Below are positions 10,551 to 17,850 of a DNA stretch of 41,880 nt, one piece after another. Both the position numbers and the translations under genes were made by a program. Source of the DNA: Phenylobacterium deserti. GTDB taxonomy: Bacteria; Pseudomonadota; Alphaproteobacteria; Caulobacterales; Caulobacteraceae. Under the pieces are notes generated by a model that saw only the letters and a program-made list of their open reading frames with translations, ran no database searches and had not been told where the DNA came from. Positions within the stretch are counted from its first letter, which is position 1. Each line of letters begins with the position of its first letter. The DNA is taken from positions 1 to 41,880 of the forward strand of contig CAMCXF010000030.1 in assembly GCA_945883235.1 (NCBI GenBank), given 5' to 3'.

Positions 10551-10571
10551 CCCTCCCCTTAATGGGGAGGG
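10551..10571 (+). terminator. GC-rich hairpin after nrdR (possible terminator / repeat remnant)
   Basis: CCCTCCCC-TTAAT-GGGGAGGG is a perfect 8-bp stem, 8 bp after the nrdR stop. It is not followed by a T-run but by GACAGACCGCGAAGTGGTC, the same repeat style seen beside glyA. It may end transcription or simply be a palindromic repeat unit. Confidence 0.45.
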
Positions 10572-10680
10572 ACAGACCGCGAAGTGGTCAGGGTGGGGTA
10601 GTGCGGACCAGAGTACGGCGTGGCACCATTGAGGACCGGCAGCCGATGCTCGAAGATCAGCGTTTCCGGGGGAGAACCAC

Positions 10681-11163
10681 ATGCATCGTTCCATTGGGCC
10701 GCTTGCGGCGCTTTCCATCGCTCTGGCAGGCTGTTCCCAGCCGACCGCCGCGCCGTTGCCCGCGGCCGCCGTCGACGTCAAGGCCATCGAGGCCCAGGCC
10801 CACGGCGGCTATGTGGCCGCCATCAACAGCAACGACGTCGAGACCCTGATGGCCGACCTGACCGACGACGTGGTCTACCAGGCGCCCGGCGCGCCGGAAG
10901 TGGTGGGCAAGGCCGCTGTCCGCGCCTGGGTGGCCGACTATCTCGGCGCCTACACGGCCAAATGGGAAAAGACCTCGATCGGCTTCACGGTCGCCGGCGA
11001 CTGGGCGTTCGAGCGCTACACCTACAAGTCGACCGATACCGACAGGAAGACCGGCGCGGTGGCGACCGACGTGGGCAAGGGCGTGAACGTCTACCGGCGC
11101 GGCGCGGACGGGACGTGGCGCGTGGCGGTGGATGGGTGGAGTTCGGACAAGCCTGCGGGGTGA
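10681..11163 (+). CDS. SnoaL/DUF4440-like lipoprotein
   Basis: A 160-aa predicted lipoprotein. The N-terminus has a short hydrophobic segment ending in the lipobox LAGC, with the lipidated Cys near residue 18. The mature part resembles the NTF2/SnoaL fold: an opening helix (AQAHGGYVAAINSNDVETLM), then LTDDVVYQAPGAPEVVGKAA and a C-terminal strand region with WRVAVDGWSSD. Members of this superfamily are ligand-binding or hydrolytic, and no catalytic residue can be assigned here. GGGGGAG just upstream of the ATG supports the start. It stands alone between nrdR and a toxin-antitoxin pair. Confidence 0.75.
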   Translation: MHRSIGPLAALSIALAGCSQPTAAPLPAAAVDVKAIEAQAHGGYVAAINSNDVETLMADLTDDVVYQAPGAPEVVGKAAVRAWVADYLGAYTAKWEKTSIGFTVAGDWAFERYTYKSTDTDRKTGAVATDVGKGVNVYRRGADGTWRVAVDGWSSDKPAG

Positions 11164-11472
11164 GGGGGGGTGGCGGCCCTCAACCCCTCCGGATCACTTC
11201 CCGGGCGATGCGCCGGCTGCGGCCTCTTTCTCCGCCAGTCGGGCACCACCCAAAGGGAACCTGGGGACAGGTTATTCTGTCCCGCTGTCGCCAGCGGCCG
11301 CAGGTCTGTGTCAGCAGGCCGAAGAGCCGGGAGGCAGGGCGGTGCGTGGGGCCGGATCTCCCGCCCGCTTTCGCGGGTGTCCGTCCGGGATGACGGGATT
11401 TGGGGGTGGTTTGACGCGAGTTCGTTGCCTTAGCGACAAGAACTGACCCATCGAACCTCGCATTCGTCGTCG
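11164..11472. other. Intergenic region with a GC-rich palindromic repeat
   Basis: No credible gene in 309 bp. The main feature is a repeat near 11310-11400 containing the hairpin CCCGC-TTTC-GCGGG (11364-11377), followed by TGTCCGTCCGGGATGACGGG. This is a very common type of dispersed intergenic sequence in proteobacteria. A related scrap (TCCGGGATGACGG) occurs near 8329-8341, and a similar hairpin lies upstream of argC (29922-29937). The rest is unremarkable. Confidence 0.5.
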
Positions 11473-11751
11473 CTACCGCCGATAAACCTCACGTCGATTG
11501 CCAAGCCGGATCACGGTAACGATCATGACGCCGTCGCCCGGATCGGCGATGATCCGCCAATCGCCGACCCGATATTTCCAGAAATCGCCGAAGTCCTTGC
11601 CGCGCAGGGCTTCGCCTATGCTGCGCGGATCTTCTAGCCCCGCGACGCGGTCACGCAGAAAGGTCAGGAGGCGTTTGGCGATTTGCGGATCGAGTTTGCG
11701 GAGTTGTCGGGCGGCGCTGTCGGAGAGTTCAACGCGCCAGGCCATATTCAT
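11473..11751 (-). CDS. RelE/ParE-family toxin
   Basis: A 92-aa protein of the RelE/ParE superfamily. It opens with WRVELSDSAARQLRKLDPQI and has EALRGKDFGDFWKYRVGDWR and VIRLGNRREVYRR at the C-terminus. The basic and aromatic residues in YRVGDWR and NRREVY sit where RelE toxins bind and cut ribosome-bound mRNA, so an mRNA interferase is likelier than a gyrase poison. The gene overlaps the end of the antitoxin by 23 nt (17 nt if the in-frame ATG two codons later is used), the usual order of antitoxin first, toxin second. No clear Shine-Dalgarno sequence is seen, so translation probably depends on coupling to the antitoxin. Confidence 0.88.
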   Translation of the reverse strand: MNMAWRVELSDSAARQLRKLDPQIAKRLLTFLRDRVAGLEDPRSIGEALRGKDFGDFWKYRVGDWRIIADPGDGVMIVTVIRLGNRREVYRR

Positions 11752-11956
11752 CCAGCAGGTCGGTTAGCGGAATGCGGGCCTCCGTTCCGGCGCGAACGCG
11801 TGCGCGAACTTCGGACGATAAATGTGCGTCCTCCAGGTCGTCGATATGCTCGACAATGGCTTCCGTAGCGTAAAAGGTCTTTGAACGCCCTGTCAGCGTG
11901 GAGAGCGCAGCGAGACGCTCTTCAACCTGGGCCGGCAGTCTGAGTGATATTGGCAT
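11729..11956 (-). CDS. RelB-type ribbon-helix-helix antitoxin
   Basis: A 75-aa antitoxin. MPISLRLPAQVEERLAALST is a typical ribbon-helix-helix opening for DNA binding, and the acidic C-terminal half (EHIDDLEDAHLSSEVRAR onward) would wrap the toxin. The ATG at 11956 is chosen because the RHH strand begins there. A TTG start 12 codons upstream would put the paired dyads inside coding sequence. No ribosome-binding site precedes the ATG. A candidate promoter (TTGCGA, 17-bp spacer, TATCGA at 11969-11964 on the minus strand) would start transcription at or next to the ATG, which suggests a leaderless message. It probably represses its own operon through the two dyads at 11955-11990. Confidence 0.85.
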   Translation of the reverse strand: MPISLRLPAQVEERLAALSTLTGRSKTFYATEAIVEHIDDLEDAHLSSEVRARVRAGTEARIPLTDLLDEYGLAR

Positions 11957-11990
11957 ATCGACGTCGATATCATGGCGATACACGTATCGC
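11955..11990. promoter_or_regulatory. Tandem palindromic operators of the toxin-antitoxin operon
   Basis: Two 16-bp dyads sit side by side. ATATCGACGTCGATAT (11955-11970) is a perfect palindrome and overlaps the antitoxin start codon. GCGATAC-AC-GTATCGC (11975-11990) has perfect 7-bp arms. Their centres are 20 bp apart, about two DNA turns, so bound dimers would lie on the same face. Both share a CGATA half-site. Adjacent operators like these are typical for RHH antitoxins with conditional cooperativity. The dyads are seen directly; their function is inferred. Confidence 0.7.
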
Positions 11991-12067
11991 AAGGCGCGCC
12001 AATCGTCCTCGTTTTCCAGAATGCATAGAGGTGAACGAAGTCACCACCGCCCACCGCCAGCAACACC

Positions 12068-13102
12068 TCACTTCGCAGCGATCACCCCCGCCGCCTCTTT
12101 CTCCGCGAGTCGGGCGCCGCCCAGGATACCCTCCATCGCGTAATTGCCTTCGTGGCAGGCGTACTCATAGACGGCACCCTTGGGGACGGTGAGCGTGTAT
12201 TCGGCCTTCCAGGGCGCGGTGTAGTGGTTGGGGTCCGTCACTTCGAACTCGTAGAAGATCTCGGCCTTTCCCTTGCGGGTGAAGCGCTCGACGATCTTGC
12301 CATCCTTGGTCAGGGGAATGGAACTTTCCGATGACTGGGCCGGGTGCACATTGATGGTTTCCATCACGAAGGTGTCGCCTTCCCACCACCCCACCGAGTC
12401 ACCCAGCCAGCGCGTGATGGCGGCAGGCCGGTGCGCGGCGCGTGCCGCCTTGGCGTTGTCGAAGATCGGAATGATCCGCACGTCGTGCACCATCTCGATC
12501 AACATCACCATGTGACCCTCGGTCTGCAGGAACTCGTAGGTGTTGTTGTAGAGCGACCCGAGCATGCCGGGCCCACCCGTGTTGCCGAAACCGATGAGGC
12601 AGCGTTCTCTCAGGGGCACATCCTCGGGGCCTGTATAGTCGCCTCTGCCGCTGACGTATTCCTGGCCGATCCGGCGCTGGACCACGGTGCTGGCCATCCG
12701 GTCGCGGTAGGGGATCTTGCCGTCGGCAGGCTCGACGATGCCGGAGGCTCTGATCTCGCCCTTGACCACCGAATAGTCATCGCCCGGGTCCACCCAGAAG
12801 GCGTTGTACCCGCCCGGATCCCCTGATTCCCTGGGGGCGGGGGCATTGGGATCGGTGGCCTTGCTGTCGGCGGCGCGGAACGTCGCCATGCGGCCGGCAA
12901 GTTTGTTGGCCTCGTCACGCGAGAGCACCAGTCGGGTTTGGCCGGCCGGCCGTTCGAGGGGGGTCATCGTCCGGCTGGTCCAGGTGCCGCTCAGGTCAGC
13001 GGCTGGCGTTCGCGGGGCCTGCTGGGCGCAGGCCCACCCGGCGGTGGCCACAAGGGCACACGTGAGCACCAGAACCCGGGACAGTGCGATTGCGCCAGCC
13101 AT
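12068..13102 (-). CDS. Secreted protein of unknown function
   Basis: A 344-aa protein with a Sec signal peptide (hydrophobic stretch LVLTCALVATAGWACAQ, probable cleavage after CAQ). The mature part opens with DLSGTWTSRTMTPLERPAG and later has RDRMASTVVQRRIGQEYVSG, RCLIGFGNTGGPGML, YEFLQTEGHMVMLIEMVHDV, SVGWWEGDTFVMETINVHP and YEYACHEGNYAMEGILGGAR. This pattern recurs in uncharacterised exported proteins of Caulobacterales and Sphingomonadales, but I cannot name a function. The ATG at 13102 follows GGGAGAAG, which makes it better than the in-frame TTG five codons earlier. It appears to be a single-gene unit. Confidence 0.8.
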   Translation of the reverse strand: MAGAIALSRVLVLTCALVATAGWACAQQAPRTPAADLSGTWTSRTMTPLERPAGQTRLVLSRDEANKLAGRMATFRAADSKATDPNAPAPRESGDPGGYNAFWVDPGDDYSVVKGEIRASGIVEPADGKIPYRDRMASTVVQRRIGQEYVSGRGDYTGPEDVPLRERCLIGFGNTGGPGMLGSLYNNTYEFLQTEGHMVMLIEMVHDVRIIPIFDNAKAARAAHRPAAITRWLGDSVGWWEGDTFVMETINVHPAQSSESSIPLTKDGKIVERFTRKGKAEIFYEFEVTDPNHYTAPWKAEYTLTVPKGAVYEYACHEGNYAMEGILGGARLAEKEAAGVIAAK

Positions 13103-13151
13103 AGTCTTCTCCCTCAAGCCGCATTTCAGATTTCTTTGGACGCGAGCTTAC

Positions 13152-13364
13152 ATGGCTTTGCCCTATCGCGTAAACGTGCCGCAGCTGGCGGGCGAGTGTT
13201 GCGGGGAATATGACTGGTATTTGCCAACGTTTGCTTTCGATGTTATAGAACATATAAAGAACAAATGGCCCGCCTTCCCGTATGAATTCCGTCACTTGGC
13301 TGACGGCTCACGGAACGCGAAATTGGTCCAGACTCCCTATCCGTTCATTATGCTCCTGCCGTGA
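13152..13364 (+). CDS. Doubtful small ORF in a low-G+C patch
   Basis: A 70-codon frame beginning MALPYRVNVPQLAGECCGEY and ending LVQTPYPFIMLLP. It lies in the 352-bp gap 13103-13454, and the local sequence (about 13120-13345) is clearly richer in A+T than its neighbours. The residue mix looks like a globular protein (aromatics and charges spread evenly), but I recognise no family and see no good ribosome-binding site. An antisense frame over the same bases is less protein-like. It could be a small acquired gene, the remnant of one, or chance. The rest of this gap holds the promoter regions of the flanking genes. Confidence 0.3.
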   Translation: MALPYRVNVPQLAGECCGEYDWYLPTFAFDVIEHIKNKWPAFPYEFRHLADGSRNAKLVQTPYPFIMLLP

Positions 13365-13435
13365 AACTGGCTGATCAGTGGGTGTGGTGACCCGCTCCGC
13401 CCGGGTGCGATGCGGCTTGCCCCGCCTTGGCGCTT

Positions 13436-13451
13436 GCCCCTAAACAGGGGC
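13436..13451 (+). promoter_or_regulatory. Hairpin masking the ribosome-binding site of the RibD-reductase gene
   Basis: GCCCCT-AAAC-AGGGGC is a perfect 6-bp stem whose 3' arm contains the AGGGG Shine-Dalgarno sequence (13446-13450), four bases before the ATG at 13455. Folding would hide the site from the ribosome. It may tune translation of the first gene of the riboflavin operon, or be chance in GC-rich DNA. No FMN riboswitch consensus is visible upstream. Confidence 0.35.
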
Positions 13452-13454
13452 GGC

Positions 13455-14099
13455 ATGAGCGTCACCCTCAAGCTTGCCACATCCCTGGACGGTCGCATCG
13501 CCACGGCGACGGGCGAGAGCCGCTGGATCACGGGCAAGGCCGCCCGGGAGCAGGTGCATCGCCTGCGCGCCACCCATCACGCCGTCGTCATCGGCATCGA
13601 GACTGCGCTGGCCGACGATCCTGAGCTCACCGTGCGGCTGGATGGCTACGCGGGTCGCCAGCCGGCGCGTGTGGTGCTGGATACCCGCCAGCGCCTGACG
13701 CTGGACCACAGGCTGGTGACCGGTGCCCGCGAGGTTCCAACCTGGCTGATCTCGGCGGGCGAGCCGGACAAGCGGTTGCTGGATGCCGGCGTGCGCGTGC
13801 TGACGCTGGCGGTCACGCCTGCGGGTCATCCGCCTCTGGCGCAGGTCGTCACGGCCCTGGCCGGGCAGGGCCTCACCGACCTCTTCGTCGAAGGCGGAGG
13901 GCAGGTGGCGGGCAGTTTCCTGCGGGCCGGCCTGGTTGACGCTATCGAGTGGTTCCGGGCGCCGATGCTGCTGGGCGATGAAGGTCGCCCGGCCATCGGC
14001 AATCTGGCGGTTGCAGCCTTGGCCGAGGCGCCCCATTTCCGGCGTGTGGAGGTCTCGGCGCTGGGCGACGACCTCTGGGAACGCTACGCGAGGATTTGA
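13455..14099 (+). CDS. ribD: Riboflavin-pathway reductase, RibD C-terminal domain only
   Basis: A 214-aa protein equal to the reductase half of RibD (pfam RibD_C), which reduces the deaminated pyrimidine intermediate with NADPH. It begins exactly at the domain start, MSVTLKLATSLDGRIATATG, followed by ESRWITGKAAREQVHRLRA and DDPELTVRLDGYAGRQPARV, with DLFVEGGGQVAGSFLRAGLV near 150-170. The usual N-terminal deaminase of about 145 residues, with its HAE and PC-x-x-C zinc motifs, is absent, and no remnant is readable in the 350 bp upstream. The start has AGGGG four bases upstream. The deaminase must be encoded elsewhere. The stop is immediately followed by the ribE start, so it is the first gene of the riboflavin operon. 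Confidence 0.85.
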   Translation: MSVTLKLATSLDGRIATATGESRWITGKAAREQVHRLRATHHAVVIGIETALADDPELTVRLDGYAGRQPARVVLDTRQRLTLDHRLVTGAREVPTWLISAGEPDKRLLDAGVRVLTLAVTPAGHPPLAQVVTALAGQGLTDLFVEGGGQVAGSFLRAGLVDAIEWFRAPMLLGDEGRPAIGNLAVAALAEAPHFRRVEVSALGDDLWERYARI

Positions 14100-14690
14100 A
14101 TGTTTACCGGGATCGTCACGGACGTCGGGCGCGTGAAGAGCGTCGGGGATACCAACCGCGACCGCCGGTTTGAGATCGAGACGGCCTTCGACACGGCTAC
14201 AATCGATATCGGTGCCTCGATCAGCCATGCGGGCTGCTGCCTGACCGTCGTGGACAAAGGGCCAGGCTGGTTCGCGGTGGAGGTTTCGGGCGAGACCCTG
14301 TCGCTGACCACACTGTCCGACTGGACGGAGGGGCGACCCATCAACCTGGAGCGTGCCGCCCGGGTCGGTGACGAGCTGGGCGGGCACATTGTCTCCGGCC
14401 ACGTGGACGGCGTGGGCGAGGTGCTCTCCATCGAGAGCGAGGGCGGGTCGCACCGGGTCAGCATCCGGGTCCCCAAGCCTTTGCACCGCCACATCGCGGC
14501 CAAGGGGTCGATCACGGTCGAAGGCGTGTCGCTCACCGTCAACGAGGTCGAGGATGACGTCTTTGGGGTCAACCTGATCCCCCACACCTGGGACGTCACG
14601 TCGCTGGGCGGGTTGGTGGTCGGCTCCCGGGTCAATCTGGAGATCGACATGCTGGCGCGATACCTCGCCCGCTGGCGCGAAACAGCCTAA
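14100..14690 (+). CDS. ribE: Riboflavin synthase alpha subunit
   Basis: Dismutates two molecules of 6,7-dimethyl-8-ribityllumazine to riboflavin plus the pyrimidine; 196 aa, family length. Two lumazine-binding repeats are visible. The first starts [15 protein letters not shown] and has [11 protein letters not shown] near 40-50. The second starts [14 protein letters not shown] near 98 and has [20 protein letters not shown] near 141-160. It starts on the base after the upstream stop codon, so the two genes are cotranscribed and probably coupled. The ribBA gene that commonly follows ribE in alphaproteobacteria is missing; ribH comes next after 29 bp. Confidence 0.96.
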   Translation: MFTGIVTDVGRVKSVGDTNRDRRFEIETAFDTATIDIGASISHAGCCLTVVDKGPGWFAVEVSGETLSLTTLSDWTEGRPINLERAARVGDELGGHIVSGHVDGVGEVLSIESEGGSHRVSIRVPKPLHRHIAAKGSITVEGVSLTVNEVEDDVFGVNLIPHTWDVTSLGGLVVGSRVNLEIDMLARYLARWRETA

Positions 14691-14719
14691 GAGCGGCATC
14701 CAATCGCCAAGGTAAGCCC

Positions 14720-15184
14720 ATGACCGAAGAGCCAATCCGCATCCTGATCGTCGAAGCCCGCTTCTACGAAGATCTCGCCGACGCCCTGCTGGAGGGCGCG
14801 ACCCAGGCACTGACCGCGTTCGGGGCCGAGTATGACGTGGTCACCGTGCCAGGGGCTCTGGAGATCCCGGCCGCCATTGCGCTCGCCGAGGACAGCGGCC
14901 ACCGCCCCGTCGGCAAACTCTACGACGGCTATGTCGCCCTCGGCACCGTGATCAGGGGCGAGACCTACCACTTCGAGATCGTCTCCAACGAGTCGGCGCG
15001 CGGTATCATGGACCTGGCCGTCAACAAGCGGATCTGCATCGGCAACGGTATCCTGACCACAGAGGACGAGGATCAGGCCTGGGCCCGCGCCCGCATCAGC
15101 GAGAGCGACAAGGGCGGCGGCGCGGCGCGGGCGGCCCTGACCATGATCGGGCTCAAACAGCAGCTGCTGGGCGCCAAGCCGTGA
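14720..15184 (+). CDS. ribH: 6,7-dimethyl-8-ribityllumazine synthase
   Basis: Condenses the ribityl pyrimidine with 3,4-dihydroxy-2-butanone 4-phosphate to form lumazine, the substrate of RibE; 154 aa. Typical segments are [20 protein letters not shown] at the N-terminus, [17 protein letters not shown] near 45-60, and [20 protein letters not shown] near 75-94 with the catalytic His; [17 protein letters not shown] follows near 115-130. Subunits assemble into pentamers or capsids. Its stop overlaps the nusB GTG start. Confidence 0.96.
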   Translation: MTEEPIRILIVEARFYEDLADALLEGATQALTAFGAEYDVVTVPGALEIPAAIALAEDSGHRPVGKLYDGYVALGTVIRGETYHFEIVSNESARGIMDLAVNKRICIGNGILTTEDEDQAWARARISESDKGGGAARAALTMIGLKQQLLGAKP

Positions 15185-15627
15185 GCGGCCACCCGTCACG
15201 CTCCGTCGCACGCCTGGCCGCCGTGCAGGCGCTCTATCAAATGGAAGTCTCGTCCATCGGCGTCGAACACGTGATCCGCGAGTTCTGCGAGCACCGGTTT
15301 GATCGCGATGTCGACGGCGAAACCCTGGCGGCGGCTGACGAGGGGTTCTTTGCAGACCTGGTGCGCGGCGTCGTGGCGGGGCAGGCCGCGATCGACACCG
15401 CCATTGTGAAGCGGCTGGCCGAGGGCTGGCGGCTGGAACGACTGGACGCCACCGTGCGGGCCATTTTGAGGGCAGGGGCGTTCGAGCTGAAAAGCCGCCC
15501 CGATGTGCCCACCGAAGTTGCCATCAACGAATATGTCGAGGTGGCCAAGAGCTTCTTCGAGGGCACGGAGCCCGGCTTTGTAAACGGAGCGCTGGACGGG
15601 GTGGCCAGGGATGTCCGGCCTGGATGA
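15181..15627 (+). CDS. nusB: Transcription antitermination factor NusB
   Basis: An RNA-binding antitermination protein that acts with NusE (S10) on rRNA operon leaders; 148 aa, all-helical. [18 protein letters not shown] at the N-terminus is the family signature. [19 protein letters not shown] and [20 protein letters not shown] followed by [11 protein letters not shown] at the C-terminus are typical. It uses a GTG start overlapping the ribH stop (GTGA), and its 3' end overlaps thiL by 17 nt. The ribH-nusB-thiL order is widely conserved, so the call is firm. Confidence 0.95.
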   Translation: MSGHPSRSVARLAAVQALYQMEVSSIGVEHVIREFCEHRFDRDVDGETLAAADEGFFADLVRGVVAGQAAIDTAIVKRLAEGWRLERLDATVRAILRAGAFELKSRPDVPTEVAINEYVEVAKSFFEGTEPGFVNGALDGVARDVRPG

Positions 15628-16555
15628 ATTCGGCGAGATCGCCCGCCTGTTCCGGCCTCTCGCCCGCGGCGCTGAGGGCGCGTTTGAGCTGTTGGATGAT
15701 GCGGCGGTCGTGCCTCAGCGGCCCGGCTACGACCTGGTCATTACCAAGGACGCCATTGTCGAGGGGGTGCACTTCCTCGAACGGGAGGACCCCACCCTGA
15801 TCGGTCGCCGGCTGGCGCGGGTGAACCTGTCTGATCTCGCGGCCAAGGGTGCCGAACCTTTCGCGGCGTTTCTGGCCGTCGCCTGGTCGAAGCGCTTCGA
15901 TGAAGCCGGGCGCGCGGCCTTCGCGGCGGGCCTCGGCATGGAACTCAAGACGGCGGGCGTCAGCCTCATGGGCGGCGACACGGTAGCGACCCCCGGGCCG
16001 TTCACCGCCAGCCTGACCGCGATGGGCTGGGTGCCTGCCGGGCGGATGGTGCGGCGTGCCGGCGCACAACCCGGGGATCGCTTGATGGTCAGCGGCCATA
16101 TCGGTGACGGCTGGCTGGGCCTGGCGGCAGCGCAGGGCCAGCTCGGCGACCCGGATGGATATCTGGAAGGCCGCTACCGGCTGCCGACGGCGAGGCTCGA
16201 TCTCGCCAGGACCGTGCTCGAACACGCCACCGCCGCGGCCGATGTCTCGGATGGCCTGATCGCCGATGCCGGCAATATCGCCCGGGCCAGCCAGGTCGGA
16301 TTGATCCTGAATCTGGAACAGGTTCCGCTCTCATTGTCGGCGAAAGCCTGGCTGCTGGCGCAGTCCGATCCTGCGGCGGCGCGCCTCGCCCTGGCCAGCG
16401 GCGGTGATGACTACGAGATCGTGGCGACATCGTCAGTGGCGCTTCCGGGCTTCACGGTGATCGGAGACGTCGTTGCTGGTCACGGGGTGGACGTGCGGTG
16501 GGGCGATGCCTCGATGGATGCGGGTGTCGGCGGATGGCGACACGGGCTGGCCTGA
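15611..16555 (+). CDS. thiL: Thiamine-monophosphate kinase
   Basis: Phosphorylates thiamine monophosphate to the active cofactor thiamine diphosphate using ATP; 314 aa. Metal and nucleotide motifs of the PurM/ThiL fold are visible: ELLDDAAVV near 27-35, [18 protein letters not shown] near 43-60, [15 protein letters not shown] near 72-86, [19 protein letters not shown] near 115-135, [19 protein letters not shown] near 208-226, and [11 protein letters not shown] near 262-272. It overlaps nusB by 17 nt at the end of the riboflavin / nusB operon, placing two cofactor pathways in one transcript. Confidence 0.95.
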   Translation: MSGLDEFGEIARLFRPLARGAEGAFELLDDAAVVPQRPGYDLVITKDAIVEGVHFLEREDPTLIGRRLARVNLSDLAAKGAEPFAAFLAVAWSKRFDEAGRAAFAAGLGMELKTAGVSLMGGDTVATPGPFTASLTAMGWVPAGRMVRRAGAQPGDRLMVSGHIGDGWLGLAAAQGQLGDPDGYLEGRYRLPTARLDLARTVLEHATAAADVSDGLIADAGNIARASQVGLILNLEQVPLSLSAKAWLLAQSDPAAARLALASGGDDYEIVATSSVALPGFTVIGDVVAGHGVDVRWGDASMDAGVGGWRHGLA

Positions 16556-16578
16556 GGGCAGCCGGTGGAGGAGGGCGT

Positions 16579-17850
16579 ATGCGACAGCCGAACGTGATCA
16601 TCATCCTGGCCGACGACCTCGGGTTTGGCGATATCGGCTGCAATGGCGGGGCGCACATCCGGACGCCCAATCTTGACCGAATGGCCTTGGAAGGCGTGCG
16701 CTTCACGGATTTCTACGCCTCGGCAAACGTCTGCACGCCGTCCCGCGCTGGCTTGCTGACCGGCCGTTACGCCATTCGCTCCGGGCTTGCGCATGAAGTC
16801 ATCCAACCCTCGGACACCACGGGTCTGCCGCCCGGTGAAATCACCATCGCCCAGGCCCTGCAGCCGGACTACGCCACCGCGCTTATCGGCAAGTGGCATC
16901 TAGGCCATGTGGCACCCCACTGGCCGCCCACCCGGTTCGGCTTCGACCGGTTCTTTGGCCTCCGCTACAGCCACGATATGCGCCCGCTGGCCCTCTATAA
17001 AGGCGAGGGCGACGCGGTCGTTGAACTGGAAGGTCGTCCCGACCTGTCGAAACTGACCCAGCACTTCTTTGAGAAAACCGAAGCGTTCGTCGAGAGTCAT
17101 CGCGACCAGCCGTTCTTCGTCATGCTGGCGCTGACGGCGCCGCACATTCCCCTGCGCCCCAATCCTGACGACCTGACAGGGTCTTGGGCTGGCGACTATG
17201 GCGAGGTGATCGAGGAGGTCGACAATTGCGTCGGACGCCTGTTGGCCCGTCTGAAAGCCCTGGATCTCGACGACAATACTCTTGTCGTCTTCACCTCGGA
17301 CAACGGCCCCTGGTTCGAAGGCTCGTCGGGCCCGTTCCGGGACCGCAAGGGTGGCTCTGCGTGGGACGGCGGGTTCCGGGTTCCGTGTATCGCCAGGATG
17401 CCCGGCTGTTTTCCGGCGGGAGAGGTGGCAAGCGGACTGGCCAGCAATCTCGATCTGCTGCCGACGATCCTGGGCCTCGCTTCCTTGCCGCTGCCGGACG
17501 TGGAACTCGATGGGCTGGATCTGTCGGATATGTGGGCCACCGACGGCGGGGCCGGCCACGAAGAGATCCTGCTCTTCAACAATAACCACGTGGCGGGCAT
17601 CCGCACGGCGCGCTGGAAGCTGGTGGCGCGGTCCTACTACCGCACCTTTGATGCGCCGCTCGACGGCCTCCCGTTGTTGTTTGATATGCAGGCCGACCCT
17701 GGCGAGACCTACAGCGTGGCCCGCAACCATCCAGATGTGCTGGCCGACATGCGGTTTCGCCTGGATCGCGCTCGCGCAAGGTTCGAGCCGATGGCTAACC
17801 GGTTTCCGCGTCACGTCGCGCCCGCCAGCGCGGCCGATCACCCGGACTAG
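16579..17850 (+). CDS. Sulfatase of the formylglycine type (arylsulfatase-like), no signal peptide
   Basis: A 423-aa alkaline-phosphatase-fold sulfatase hydrolysing sulfate esters. The metal-binding start NVIIILADDLGFGDIGCNGG is followed by ANVCTPSRAGLLTGRY near 55, where the Cys of CTPSR is oxidised to formylglycine. ALIGKWHLGHVAPHWPPTRF near 105-125 and VVFTSDNGPWFEGSSGPFRD near 235-255 complete the active site. The ATG at 16579 has GGAGGAGG upstream. Unusually, the protein opens directly with the first catalytic strand, with no signal peptide, so it is either cytosolic or exported another way. The substrate is unknown. Its TAG stop shares CTAG with the stop of the opposing protease gene. 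It starts 23 bp after thiL and may be cotranscribed. Confidence 0.9.
   Translation: MRQPNVIIILADDLGFGDIGCNGGAHIRTPNLDRMALEGVRFTDFYASANVCTPSRAGLLTGRYAIRSGLAHEVIQPSDTTGLPPGEITIAQALQPDYATALIGKWHLGHVAPHWPPTRFGFDRFFGLRYSHDMRPLALYKGEGDAVVELEGRPDLSKLTQHFFEKTEAFVESHRDQPFFVMLALTAPHIPLRPNPDDLTGSWAGDYGEVIEEVDNCVGRLLARLKALDLDDNTLVVFTSDNGPWFEGSSGPFRDRKGGSAWDGGFRVPCIARMPGCFPAGEVASGLASNLDLLPTILGLASLPLPDVELDGLDLSDMWATDGGAGHEEILLFNNNHVAGIRTARWKLVARSYYRTFDAPLDGLPLLFDMQADPGETYSVARNHPDVLADMRFRLDRARARFEPMANRFPRHVAPASAADHPD

Noticed and set aside
13365..13454. FMN riboswitch upstream of the riboflavin operon
   Set aside because: No RFN-element conserved blocks are visible; only a simple hairpin over the ribosome-binding site.
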